64,000 nucleotides of DNA from Macrosoma leucophasiata (GCA_036365455.1 JAWQUS010000020.1:2143001-2207000), one strand, 5' to 3'. Shown: positions 1-9,084, numbered from the stretch's first letter. Notes: generated from the sequence alone by a model not told the origin. Made by a program: numbers and translations.

Positions 1-36
1 AAGAGCTGTGATTGACTTACTATATCACATCGCATC

Positions 37-205
37 TTTTTTTTTTTATGTAATGAAGACAACCAAGCATGCAGTTCACATTGATGTTATGTAATGACTA
101 CAGCCTATAGACACCCATAAAAGGACCAGAGGTCAAAATGCAGATGCATTGACACCCTTGAGACCTTAATTGTTGTCTCTGTGATAGTTATTACGGAATC
201 ATTCT
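37..205 (-). repeat. Family A copy, 5'-truncated
   Basis: A poly-T run leads into the family A tail (motif AAGCATGCAGTTCAC) and the copy stops inside the CTGTGATAGTTATTACGG block. It belongs to the subfamily with that block rather than the CCGGAAATTACAGG block. It faces the plus-strand copy that starts at 211. Confidence 0.85.
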
Positions 206-210
206 AGATC

Positions 211-430
211 ACTGGTCGTAGAGCTCTGGTGACGGAGCTCGGGGGCGTAGGTACCACCGCCTTACCTAATCTATCTGCCGCTAAATGGTTTAGCACTGTC
301 GTGTTCCGGTTAAATGGCTAAGTATGGCTCCGTAATAACTGTCACAGAGTAATAACAAGATAGGTGTAATAACAAGATTTTGGCCTCTGGTTTTTGTATA
401 GCCTATAGGCTACCGTCATCACTATATATC
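211..430 (+). repeat. Family A copy
   Basis: It opens with a variant of the family head (ACTGGTCGTAGAGCTC) and runs to the CTATAGGCT block near the tail, where it decays. With the copy at 37-205 it forms a head-to-head pair. Confidence 0.8.
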
Positions 431-600
431 CACGTGAGCTGCAAGCTTGTTTGTCACGTAGGTTAACGTCAACAGTCTCGCCACCTGTTGGGCCAGATGG
501 GCCAAAAAACTTAACCGGCGAATCGTGGGTGTCTGCATGCTTAAATGCATGCATTGATTCTGACTTTGGGAATCACTGGGCTAGGCCCTCTGCCTAGAAG

Positions 601-965
601 AAATCCCAGAATCAGAAACTCATTTATTCATTTAGGGTGACAGGCACCTCTTATGACACGTCAAAAACAAACAAAATAAATTAAATTAAAGTGAATAACA
701 ATTGACATACATGTCAAACAAGATAAAAAATATATGTAAAGTCAAGAATATCACTAAGATAAAACTAAATGTAATAAACTAATGTAAAAAGTGTATCAGT
801 AGAATGTCTCATTTCCCCTTTACAAACTGATAACAAAGAGTAAAAAGAAAAGAAAAAGAGTCATTCTTTGTCATTCACCGACAGAGTTCCAAAGGCCAAT
901 ATGATATGAGAAAAACCTGCCAAAAAAACTCAGTCGGCTCTTTTAAAAATATCTCTCGGTCATAA
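601..965 (-). repeat. Family O repeat, probable LINE 3' end
   Basis: It starts with CTCATTTATTCATTTAG and ends with CAGAGTTCCAAAGGCC followed by GTCGGCTCTTTTAAAA. The same two blocks recur at 53552-53838 and 34345-34440. The orientation (3' end of a minus-strand LINE) is inferred from similar lepidopteran LINE 3'UTRs. Confidence 0.6.
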
Positions 966-1065
966 TTTTACAATTTTCCATAATTTAAACAAACTTAATT
1001 AAAATTAACAATATAATATAAACAATACACTTTTTTGTAGATTATTACATTTATCAACCTTGTGG

Positions 1066-1258
1066 AACTAAATCAGCATTTAAGTGGTCCATATAGACCC
1101 CCTGGTGTCTATGGGAGACTCGATGGGGTCTACGTATATGCGTAAATAAAAATGGGATATATGGGAAAGTAATATAAATGTCAAGGGGGTCCACCGAAAC
1201 CAGAAAAAAATTGAAAGGGGTCTATAAGAAAAATAGTTTGGGAACCTCTGGCCTAGCC
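1066..1258 (-). mobile_element. Family P hAT-type MITE
   Basis: It ends with AGTTTGGGAACCTCTG, the inverted form of the CAGAGGTTCCCAAACT terminus seen at 28931 and 32088, and its interior carries the same 'gacccc' and 'tttatattac' blocks. A second P right end (TTTGGGAATCACTG) lies at about 565-579, so two P insertions or a rearranged one are present. Confidence 0.7.
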
Positions 1259-1311
1259 CATCGGGGATTACAGGGGTGAAGTTACGTTTAAATTAAAAAG
1301 TGTCATTTCAG

Positions 1312-1661
1312 ACGAAATCGACGACACGAAACCGAACCAAAAGAAATATCAATGCGACAAGTGCAAGCAAATATTCGACCAAATAGCAGCCTTCAAGCAG
1401 CACATGGTGGGGAACCATAAGAGTCCAAAAATGGCGAACCTATACGCCAACGGGATAAGTGAAGTTCGGTTTATGTGTACCGAATGCGGGAAGAACTTGA
1501 AGAATCAAGATAAGTTCGAGCAACATTGCCTGGGACACGGGAACCCGGACCTGGAATGTAATAAGTGCCACAAGGTGTTCGCTTCAAAATTCACCCTGCG
1601 CGCTCACAGGAAGATCCATTTGCGGAAACATCCATGCATGTATTGCACTAAGCTTATATGA
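1312..1661 (+). CDS. C2H2 zinc-finger protein, internal exon with probable lost donor
   Basis: A splice acceptor (TGTCATTTCAG) ends at 1311. The exon then opens with two bases of a split codon and reads in frame through three C2H2 fingers: YQCDKCKQIF...HMVGNH, FMCTECGKNL...HCLGH and LECNKCHKVF...HRKIH. A fourth finger begins as HPCMYC, and the frame reaches TGA at 1659-1661. Upstream exons are outside the window. A cut after base 1656, joined to the exon at 3115, would complete the fourth finger with exactly 12 residues between Cys2 and His1 and would match the split-codon phase. The bases there are A|TATGAC instead of a GT donor. Such proteins usually bind DNA in the nucleus; the target is unknown. 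The exon could instead be a terminal exon or part of a decaying gene. Confidence 0.75.
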
Positions 1662-1715
1662 CCCTCTTAATAGGCTAGTTGAACTGACCAAGAGTAAAAA
1701 TTTAAATATTTATTT

Positions 1716-1975
1716 CATACTAGCTGACTCGGTACAATTCGTATTGCCTCACAATGACATAATGTGTCAAAGGTGTGATATGTACGGACTATTTGTATGG
1801 GAAAATAAAACTTTGGTTTTTACTATTTCCCTTTACTTTCTTCATATTTTCTAACGTTTGAAACTTTCCCTGGATTTCCCAAAATCATTCAAAACCAAAT
1901 TTAGCCAAATTGGTCTAGCCGTTCTTGAATTTTAGTGAGACTAACAACAATTGATTTTTATATAAATAATGTAGA
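1716..1975 (+). repeat. Family N dispersed repeat
   Basis: It starts with TACTAGCTGACTCGG and contains GGACTATTTGTATGGG and TTTAGCCAAATTGGTC. The copy on the other strand at 59000-59337 ends with GGGTCAGCTAGTA. It is a common lepidopteran repeat of unassigned class. Confidence 0.65.
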
Positions 1976-2011
1976 CTTGGCACGGGTGCAATGTAGCCTA
2001 ATGTGTATGTT

Positions 2012-2163
2012 TTGGCCCTGTAATTTCCGGCACAGAGGCATAACACCATAGGACTCGGGAGTGGTAAGGGATCTACATTTTGACCTTGGTCTTTGTGTGG
2101 GTATCTATAGGCTGCAGTCATCACTTAACATCAATGTGAACTGAATGCTTGTTTGACACTTTA
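2012..2163 (+). repeat. Family A copy, tail half
   Basis: It has CCCTGTAATTTCCGGCACAG through GAATGCTTGTTTG; the head is missing. Confidence 0.85.
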
Positions 2164-2377
2164 GATTGTTACTTGTAATTTGATGCCATTTTCAATCATC
2201 AATTCCTACCATTCAGTTGGATCCGTAAAAACGATAATTAATTGTCGACTCACCGTTATGTCAAGTGCCATAAGGTACATTAGAAAATTACATATATTAA
2301 AAGAGTTAATATTTTATGGCTGTTAAGTTTTCTTAAAATTTCTCATATTTCGCGAAACTATCTAATTCTTTCATAGA

Positions 2378-2590
2378 TTTTTTTTTTAAAATACGCTTAC
2401 CCTCACGGCCCCACAGTAGGTATAAACCTGTGTCGTGGGAGCCGTTGTACACATTCAACACATACACAAACACCCAGACCCGAAAAAAATATCTCTAGGC
2501 CATACAAATATTTGTTCCGGTGCGGAGATCGAACCCGAGACCCTTCGAATCAAACGGTGGTTTCGCACCGCTGGACTAACCGGGTCGTCA
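2378..2590 (-). mobile_element. Family B tRNA-derived SINE
   Basis: Read on the minus strand it begins with a tRNA-like head (GACGACCCGGTTAGTCCAGC, then GGGTTCGATCTCCG) and continues through the body to a poly-A tail, seen here as poly-T at 2378. This copy is somewhat diverged in the anticodon arm. Confidence 0.9.
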
Positions 2591-2689
2591 AGATACTAAC
2601 CTTCTGCGTCGTCAAATCTACGATATTGATTTTTGTACTAATTATTTTTCGCAATAATACATGCGAGTAAACTTCAGAAATTAAAGAAA

Positions 2690-2785
2690 AAACGGAAAGA
2701 AAATTTGACTTCGGGCAGGAATGGGACTTCGGTAGCTTAGCTGTAAAGCGGCTGGACTGGTCACCCTGAGGTCGCTCACAGGATA
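2690..2785 (+). repeat. Degenerate tRNA-like SINE fragment, C-related
   Basis: GGACTTCGGTAGCTTAG followed by AAGCGGCTGGACTGG resembles the 5' half of the family C tRNA-like unit. The B-box half has decayed. Confidence 0.5.
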
Positions 2786-2796
2786 TTGATTTTATT

Positions 2797-3027
2797 TATT
2801 TATTTATCACTACAATAACCTTAATAACTACACTGTTTAACATATTATATTTGCGGGTGCAATGTCACCTACCCTCTCCTATTCATCTTAGCGTGATGTT
2901 ATATAGCCTAAAGCCTTCCTCGAAATGGGCTATCTAACACGGAAAGAATTTTGCAAATTGGATTAGTAGTTTCTGTGATTAGCGCGTTCAATCAAACAAA
3001 CTCTTCAGCTTCAGATATTAGTATAGA
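2797..3027 (-). mobile_element. Helitron relic, minus strand
   Basis: On the minus strand it starts TCTATACTAATATCTGAAGC directly after an A, the expected Helitron 5' TC terminus in an A^T target. Its interior (CGCTAAGATGAATAGGAGAG region) matches the Helitron at 55255-55593. I could not find a CTAG 3' end, so it is truncated near 2797. Confidence 0.7.
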
Positions 3028-3114
3028 TCGAAGTGTCAACTAGCCTATTGAGCCTATTGAGGCGCATGCTGCCAAAATTCAATTTATATTCACATACGAT
3101 GTTTAACTTTGCAG

Positions 3115-3359
3115 CAGACAACTATCCGGAGCTGAAGAGCCATAGGCAGAGCCACGAGAGAGACAGCGATACTGACTACACATTATCGCTGGATGGCAGT
3201 GACAGCGACATCCTAACTCTGAGGGAGGTGAAATGTGAGAGTGAGCTGTCGAAGCAAGAAGAGATTAAGCGAGCTGACTCCATCATTGCAAAGGTCATGT
3301 CCAACAAGATCTTCCTGGCGCATTCCAAGAAATCTAGCAGACATAAGAAATATAAAAAG
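3115..3359 (+). CDS. C2H2 zinc-finger protein, linker exon
   Basis: The acceptor TTAACTTTGCAG ends at 3114 and the donor AAAAAG|GTGCGT follows 3359. The exon begins with two bases of a split codon and encodes DNYPELKSHRQSH, the second half of a C2H2 finger (His...His). An acidic Ser/Asp-rich linker (RDSDTDYTLSLDGSDSD) comes next, then a basic end (KKSSRHKKYKK) that could be a nuclear localisation signal. It ends on a codon boundary, the same phase at which the exon at 9274 starts. The open frame extends left to 3033, but that part is intron. Confidence 0.75.
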
Positions 3360-3461
3360 GTGCGTGCCTATTCTATATTTTATAAAGTTTTTTTAGATTT
3401 TGAGTAACACATGCAGCCACAATAGAGACAACGATATCAATAACTGAATTTGAGCAAAAGC

Positions 3462-3527
3462 CTTGTTGTCGAATAAGACCTTCCAGTCGCATTGCAAAAA
3501 TTCTAGCAGGCGTAGGAAATATGAAAA
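3462..3527 (+). pseudogene. Duplicated 3' end of the linker exon, with donor
   Basis: It translates to AKALLSNKTFQSHCKNSSRR then RKYEK, beside AKVMSNKIFLAHSKKSSRHK then KYKK in the exon at 3115-3359, and is followed by an intact donor AAAAG|GTATGT. A TGA stands just upstream where the parent has ATT. It looks like the remnant of a tandem exon duplication. Confidence 0.65.
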
Positions 3528-3597
3528 GGTATGTGGATGCTCTTTATTAATATCTGTACGTCTGTATTTCAGTAGGTTTTAGAATTATTGTTGAGCA

Positions 3598-3631
3598 GGG
3601 GTGGGGGGGGAGGAGAGAGGGGGAGAGAAAT
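3598..3631. repeat. Purine-rich run
   Basis: This is a G/A-only low-complexity tract between the exon remnants. Confidence 0.7.
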
Positions 3632-3676
3632 ATAGGGAGATTCCTATCCTTGTGTCCTGTTATTCTCGCATTTCAG

Positions 3677-3722
3677 CGAGAATGAGTTGTCGAAACTAGA
3701 GATCAAGCGAGCTGACACGTGC
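3677..3722 (+). pseudogene. Duplicated middle part of the linker exon, with acceptor
   Basis: CTCGCATTTCAG ends at 3677 and is followed by a frame reading ENELSKLEIKRAD, beside ESELSKQEEIKRAD in the parent exon (one codon shorter). The similarity ends after GCTGAC. Together with the remnant at 3462 this implies at least one further ancient copy of the exon. Confidence 0.65.
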
Positions 3723-4430
3723 GTGGACGTTCTTAAAGGTTTGATTCCGGACTCCCCTGCCCGCAACAGTGCTGCCGCCGCACTGTTTTGGTCTAGGTGA
3801 CAGTGTTGCAACACCGCCGCGCTGCAGTGCTGCCACCACTTGCTGCCGCGACTTTGTCGCGTAGCTAATACTTCTGCCGTAGCTCTTTCAAATGTATACA
3901 GGGTCTCTGTAGGGCAAAATAAGTCACTGATATTCACACCGAGGTCACTGTCTCTTTGTCTCTGTACAACTTTGAACGGATTATCGTGTCTGTTTGTATA
4001 ATCTATATCAGTAGGCTAATAATGCTATCTTATCTCATCAGTGTACCCTCGTGCATTTGTTGACAATGGCCAGTATGCTCTGGTATTCGTATTTATGGAG
4101 ACTTTTCTTTGTTATTTTTTATTTTAAAGTAAAATGAAAGAAATATTTGACTTCAGGCGAGACTCGAACTCACGGCCTACTGGGAATCTAATCCAGCCGC
4201 TCTTCCAATTGAGCTACTGAAGTCCTGTCCGATTTGTCAAATCTTTCCTTCACATTTGTTGCATTGCTTTATGGTAGCAGCAGCGCCATCTATTGCCAAC
4301 TATGCTAGTTAAGCAACCGATATAATAGACTTTGCAGTTTATTGAATATCGTAAAGAAGTCGCTTTTACCCTTAATAATTGTTTTATATTATTTCGCATT
4401 AACACATGCTTGTGAAATATATTTTATTTT

Positions 4431-5721
4431 AAAGTAAAATGGATTTATTAACATTTAAAAACAAAATATATTGGAGAAATAAAAAGAAACCTCTATTGAT
4501 GACAATGTTTGAAAGGTTAGCACAAATTCGTACCTATTCCAGTTCTCAATTAGAAATGTTTTCTATGGATACATGGGTTACAGATATAGATTTAAGTGAT
4601 GTCATTCAATGTACTATACCAAATTTACAGAACGCCAAAAAAACTTATAATAATTTTAATTTAAAAAATATTTGTTTAGATTTTATTTACCAAAATTATG
4701 AAAACCATTATTTATTATTTACTGATGGTTCTAAACATAGCTGTGGGATTGGTTCAGCATTTTATGATCCCCAATGCGACATAAGTCTGCAATTAAAAAT
4801 TGATTGTGACCTTATATGCATTATGGAGGTAGAGCTTATCGCGATCTGTGAGGCCTTATCTTACGCCTTATCTTTACAACAGGATAATATTGTCATATTC
4901 ACAGATTCGAGGAGCGCACTCCAACATTTGGCTCGATGCACCTCGGGTCTCCGAGGTACACCGACAGCCTACTTAATTTTGGATTGTATTCTAAAACTGA
5001 AATCCAATTCTAAGTATATCAAATTGCAATGGATTCCGTCACACTGTGGACTGGAATTTAATGATCGGGTCGATATTTTAGCAAAACAAGCTGGCACTGA
5101 GGGAATTGAGTATAATAGACTTCCCTACTATACAGATTGCATTTGGTTTGTTAAAAAACTATGCTATAACTTATGGAAAGAATATTTTGATTTACGTTCT
5201 AAAGAAAAAGGGATATGGTATCAAACGGTCCAGCCACAGCCACTCGAATCTCCGTGGATTAATAATCATATATTATCCAGGAAGCAAGCAGTAGTCATTA
5301 TGCGGATGCGTTGCGGACATATTCCATCTAGGAAATTCGCATTCCTGATGGGAAAGGTACCATCTCCGAACTGTGAGCGGTGCGGAGTCCCAGAGGACTT
5401 GCTGCATGTCTTGATGGAGTGTGTCCGCAATGATTCATATCGGACAGCTATGTGTAAAAATGTTTTAAAAGGTTCTGCTGATTGTAACGCTATCCTTTGT
5501 AATCCTCACTCAAACGAGACAAAGTTATTGTGTATGTTGTATGACATATTTTTCTCTTCAGAACAGTCTTCTTAATAATTATGTACATACTAACTCTATT
5601 GAGTTGATAATATTTTGTTTCAATATACCTACTTTAAGATACTTTGTATAGAGCGACATAATCGCACTGTGATTAAGCTCTTTAAATAAAGAATTAAAAA
5701 AAAAAAAAAAAGTAAAATGGA
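4431..5721 (+). mobile_element. 5'-truncated non-LTR retrotransposon with 13-bp TSD
   Basis: Direct repeats AAAGTAAAATGGA at 4431-4443 and 5709-5721 bracket the insert. It ends in AATAAAGAATT plus a poly-A run, the hallmark of target-primed reverse transcription. Only the C-terminal part of the pol ORF and the 3'UTR remain. The host site is a family C SINE. Confidence 0.9.
4439..5575 (+). pseudogene. LINE ORF2 C-terminal fragment: RNase H plus zinc knuckle
   Basis: The 378-residue open frame is the end of a LINE pol protein. It has an RNase H domain at about residues 90-220 with the acidic and histidine residues in order: D96 (FTDGS), E132 (VELIAI), D156 (FTDSRSA), H202 (PSHCG) and D212 (VDILAK). 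A C-X2-C-X7-H-X4-C knuckle follows (CERCGVPEDLLHVLMEC). RNase H in a LINE points to the I/Loa/R1-like groups; endonuclease and reverse transcriptase are missing through 5' truncation. The apparent start ATG lies inside the target-site duplication, so this is not a true start. No frameshift or stop interrupts the fragment, which suggests a young insertion. AATAAA precedes the poly-A. Confidence 0.9.
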
Positions 5722-5879
5722 AAGAAAAAATTGACTTCAGGCGAGACTCGAACTCGCGGCCTACTGGGAATCTAGTCCAGCCGCTCTTCCAATTGAGCTA
5801 CTGAAGTTAGTTATTTTTGTTCTAATATTTAATGGTTTAAAATATAGTTGTTGGTGGTAGTCTAGGTTAGAATGTAATT

Positions 5880-6025
5880 TAATTTACTTGCGGCTTAATA
5901 GTAGTGTTCAGCGGTATCGTGTTCCAAGGTATTGTAGGACCCTGCAATTTCCGGTATTGTGGCCTGTATAATCCTGAGTAGTGGCAACGCGTCTTGATCT
6001 CTGTGAACCCACGGTCAATGTGTAT
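5880..6025 (+). repeat. Degenerate family A fragment
   Basis: GTAGTGTTCAGCGGTATCGTG and CCTGCAATTTCCGGT are recognisable; the rest is decayed. Confidence 0.5.
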
Positions 6026-6109
6026 GTTCAGAAAAATGAAGATCTTACTAAACGTTGTATTTTTGTCAGAACAAATTTATAAACGGTTCAATTAAGCATT
6101 TTGGCTAGA

Positions 6110-6405
6110 ACATACATCATCACTCCAGCCGATAGACGTCCACTGCTGGGCAAAGCTCTCGCCAAAGACACCCATAGCATTGTTGTGCACCATTAGGGGA
6201 GAATATGCCATAATCGCCACGATTGGCAGGCGGATTGGCGATCACAGTAGCGGTATTTTTATGGCGGGACGCTGCTGCGCATCCCGCGTTATTATTTTTA
6301 CTACCGCCCTGTTCGAATGGTTTGACCGCCATTGTTCGGTTGACTGACTGCACTAGCGGAAGAAATCACCTCCACTAGAGGGCGATGGGGTCGTGACGTC
6401 CCAAG
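6110..6405 (+). repeat. Family H dispersed repeat, full copy
   Basis: It starts near ATCATCACTCCAGCCGATAG and contains ACGTCCACTGCTGGGCAAAG, GGCGGATTGGCGATCACAG and TTGTTCGGTTGACTGACTGC. It ends near GATGGGGTCGTGACGTCCC. At least eight more copies or pieces occur in this window. The start resembles RTE or SINE 3' ends common in moths; class unproven. Confidence 0.75.
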
Positions 6406-6423
6406 GCCTTCAGCAGAACAGAC

Positions 6424-6655
6424 TTGTGACCCACCGCGGACACTCCACCAAAATTCCATACAAATGCTTAATTTGGTCTCTAATACACAGACATCAATCA
6501 GTGACGTGTATTTACACGTGCACCTGTGTGCGTAGCACGTAGAGAATACCAACCGTCGCCCATAAGAGGGGAGGAGGTTGGGTGATGCGGGGAAATCGGG
6601 CGGGACATCGAAGTGTCCATTCTGTATGTAGTATTATTACATATTCTCTGCTTGT
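6424..6655 (-). repeat. Family F dispersed repeat
   Basis: It begins CCGCGGACACTCCACC, has CACGTGCACCTGTGTGCGTA in the middle and ends GTGTCCATTCTGTATG. It matches 18915-19400, 30812-31040 and 48068-48277. Confidence 0.75.
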
Positions 6656-6689
6656 GATTTACTTACCGACACGCGCATGGTAGGTATTT

Positions 6690-7325
6690 ATTCAAATAAA
6701 CTATCCAAGGAGATAGGAATATCGATTGCATATCGACCTTAGGAAGGAGACTTCGGCTTATTTCGGGTCTGTAGAGCGTTATCTCTTCCGCACCGTACCT
6801 GTGTGACGTTTATCGACCATATTGGTCAATTATTTTATTTTTAAAGAAAAATGGAAAGAAAAATTTGACTTCAGGCGAGGCTCGAACTCGCGACCTACTG
6901 GGAATCTAGTCCAGCCGCTCTTCCAATTGAATTGCCTAACTAGCATAGTTGGTAATAGATGGCGCTACTGCTACCATAAAGCAATGCAATAGATGTGAAG
7001 GAAAGATTTGATAAATCGGGCAGGGCTTCAGTAGCTCAATTGGAAGAGCGGCTGGACCCAGTAGGTCGCGAGTTCGAGCCTCGCCTGAAGTCAAATTTTT
7101 CTTTCCATTTTTCTTTAAAAATAAAATATATTTCACAAGCATGTGTTCATGCGAAATAATATCAACAATCATATTGGTCAAATTTTGACCAATACCGCAC
7201 TATCAGTGCGTAGTCAGTATGCAACAGAGATAATGCTCTATGAAATCGAAACTAGCCGATTATCTCTTTCCTAAGCTCGACGTACAACATTCTTGCTGGG
7301 TACTATAATTTTTCTTTAATTTCTT
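6690..7325 (+). mobile_element. Family J MITE interrupted by a C inverted dimer
   Basis: The left part has TCGACCTTAGGAAGGAGACT and GACGTTTATCGACCATATTG; the right part has TTTTGACCAATACCGCACT and GATAATGCTCTATGAAATCG. Both match the J copies at 13872-14098 and 51368-51605. The break is the 12-bp duplicated site of the C element. Confidence 0.8.
6830..7169. mobile_element. Family C inverted dimer (two opposed tRNA-like units), 12-bp TSD
   Basis: Direct repeats CATATTGGTCAA (6818-6829 and 7170-7181) flank the unit. Inside, a minus-strand tRNA-like half starts at 6868 and stops at 6930. A core follows (TTGCCTAACTAGCATAGTTG, then ATGGCGCTACTGCTACC), and then a plus-strand tRNA-like unit at 7025-7091 whose anticodon region has lost about 8 nt. 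The tail ends in CATGTGTTCATGCG then AAATAATA. It is the same architecture as 46301-46679. Confidence 0.85.
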
Positions 7326-7587
7326 CATTTAAACAAAAAAAAAAAATATTTCAATATATAATAGTGTTGTTCTAGTAGTAGTGTTGTTAGAGTGGTTTCT
7401 GTGCCTCTAAAAATAAAAAGTAAATATTGGTGTCAACCTTCATTTCGAAACAAAATAAGATATCTGCGGATGTGAGTAGTAGGTGAACAGTTTTACGCAA
7501 TAAAGTGGTATTGACCCAGAAAATATTATAGAAATTAAATATGAATGTTTTAAGATAGTAATAACAATAGTTTTTTTTTTATTTTAA

Positions 7588-8165
7588 CTGGAACTCTACA
7601 AAGTCCAGTGCGGAGCACACGGAAGTTGTCACTATCGTGCTCCGGTCAGGTGCTTATGTAAATAATAATAATAATGGCAACCCATTATACGACCCACTGC
7701 TGGGCACGAGTCTCTCCCCTTTTTGGGGAGGCCTGGAGCTTACTCCACCACGCTGCTCCAATGCGGATTGGTGGAGGTGGGTGGGTTAGTGGCCAACCCG
7801 CTGTCGGATGTTTTCAAACCGCCCATAAGGCCTCCGACAAGGTTTAACGACTGCTATCTATCGATAGCAACCGGGACCGACGGCTTAACGAGCCGTCGGT
7901 CCCGGTTGCCCTCCGAAGCACGGAAACGCGCATTTAATTTGCCACTAGCGGTCACCCATCACACTACCCGACCGCGCCCGTAGTGCTTAACCGAGCAGAT
8001 CGCTTACGATCTACACCAGCCGCTGGGCCATGGTGCTTATGTATGACCCTGTAATTTTCGGCACAGAGGTATATCGGCATAGGCGTCAGGAGTTGTTAGG
8101 TTAAGAGTTTATATGTAGTTGTCTAATAGGCTATAGTATAGTATGCACTTACCATCAATGGAATG
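7588..8165 (+). repeat. Diverged family A copy interrupted by an E SINE
   Basis: The head (ACTGGAACTCTACAAAGTCC) and CTATCGTGCTCCGGTCAGG lie to the left of the insert; CCTGTAATTTTCGGCACAG and a decayed tail lie to the right. Confidence 0.7.
7661..8031 (-). mobile_element. Family E 5S rRNA-derived SINE, 12-bp TSD
   Basis: GGTGCTTATGTA is duplicated at 7649-7660 and 8032-8043. On the minus strand the 5' part reads CTCGGTTAAGCAC, GGGCGCGGT and GATGGGTGACCGCTAG. These match the A-box, intermediate and C-box parts of the 5S rRNA internal promoter in order and spacing. The 3' part (CCCAGCAGTGGGTCGTATAA, then ATTATT repeats) resembles RTE-type LINE 3' ends. Pol III transcription and LINE-driven mobilisation are inferred. 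Confidence 0.85.
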
Positions 8166-8174
8166 GCTGGCTTC

Positions 8175-8285
8175 GAGACCTGACGACCCCACCGCCCACT
8201 AGCGGAAGATTTTTTTTCTACTGGAAGAGAATTCTTCCACTAGAGCAGTCAGTCAACCGAACAATGACAGTCAAACTTCAATTTA
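8175..8285 (-). repeat. Family H fragment
   Basis: GACGACCCCACCGCCCACTA and AGTCAGTCAACCGAACAATG match the end of the H copy at 6110 on the other strand. Confidence 0.7.
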
Positions 8286-8779
8286 GAAAATAATAATATC
8301 TTAAATACCTACTTATCGCAATTATATATTTTTTTTAAAATATTTTTATGCCTAGGAACGAAAACTTTAAGGTCGGTGAGTCTATAATAAGTTGTTGCTT
8401 CTATGCTATTCCTCTGCATCGCTATTATTTACCTGCATTATTCATATTGTATGTAGTCTATGAATTATACCTATACATTTGTCTGTCAATTTTACGCCTT
8501 TATTATTATACATGTGTATGTATATAGGTATATATATATTTATTATAATAGTATTACTTGTCATAGTTTTTAGATTTTTATTATTTTGAGTGTGCTATGG
8601 AGTGTGCAGGTATTTCTGACAAGTTTGCTTTAGCTTCGTAAGTTAATCTAGTGTTTATTTTTATTTTTTATTTTTATATAAACCTATACATTATTGTTGC
8701 TACCTATTTTTTTTTTGTTATGATATAGATACCTATAATATCTGTACTGGAGGGTAACTTTTAATAATAATTATTTAAT

Positions 8780-9026
8780 AAACTGGCTGACATCCGTGGA
8801 TCACTCAGAGGGACCCAGATGAATACCAGCGTCAAGTAGATAACATCTGCTTGGCATAAGCTGATCTGGGCACCCATTCGGATCGACACTGAGACATACT
8901 GTATGTTTATTCCAAATTGCTTTTATCTGTTGTCTATTGTTGTTTGATATTTGTTACATGTTATTCCTATTTTGTGTCTCTGTTTTATTCGAATAAATGT
9001 ATTCCATTCTATTCTATTCTATTCAA
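8780..9026 (+). repeat. LINE 3'UTR with ATTCT microsatellite tail
   Basis: CATAAGCTGATCTGGGCACC and a downstream AATAAATG are followed by tandem ATTCT units at about 9002-9026, the pattern of a CR1-like 3' end with a simple repeat tail. No ORF remains. Confidence 0.55.
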
Positions 9027-9084
9027 ACTATTCCAATGAGACGGTAGTAAGTTCATTAATGCAAGATGAGCTGCAGCTTCGCAC

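Larger units (their letters stand above)
440..1295 (+). repeat. Family R SINE 3' half, split by nested repeats
   Basis: The left part (about 440-560) matches the R element at 54012-54303 on the other strand (GGGCCAAAAAACTTAACCGG, then CGTGGGTGTCTGCATG). The right part (about 1258-1295, CGGGGATTACAGGGGTGAAG) is the R tail. Family P and O sequence lies between them. Confidence 0.65.
4132..5810 (-). mobile_element. Family C tandem dimer, split by a LINE
   Basis: Two tRNA-like units lie in the same orientation on the minus strand (4150-4223 and 5734-5807). Between them are the C linker (GCCATCTATTGCCAACTATG) and the C tail (TTTCGCATTAACACATGC). A 5'-truncated LINE sits in the tail next to the second unit. 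Each tRNA-like unit has a 7-bp acceptor-like stem (ACTTCAG/CTGAAGT), a D-arm-like block and a T-arm-like block (GCGAGTTCGAGTCTCGC in 5734-5807). The anticodon loop is 7 or 9 nt depending on how the stem is drawn, so no isotype can be assigned. Confidence 0.8.

Noticed and set aside
3033..3114. ATG-initiated start for the linker exon
   Set aside because: It begins right after a Helitron end and precedes a consensus acceptor; the exon carries the second half of a zinc finger and so must be internal.
7931..8029. 5S rRNA gene
   Set aside because: Only the internal promoter region is 5S-like; the rest is SINE body and the copy is flanked by a 12-bp TSD.
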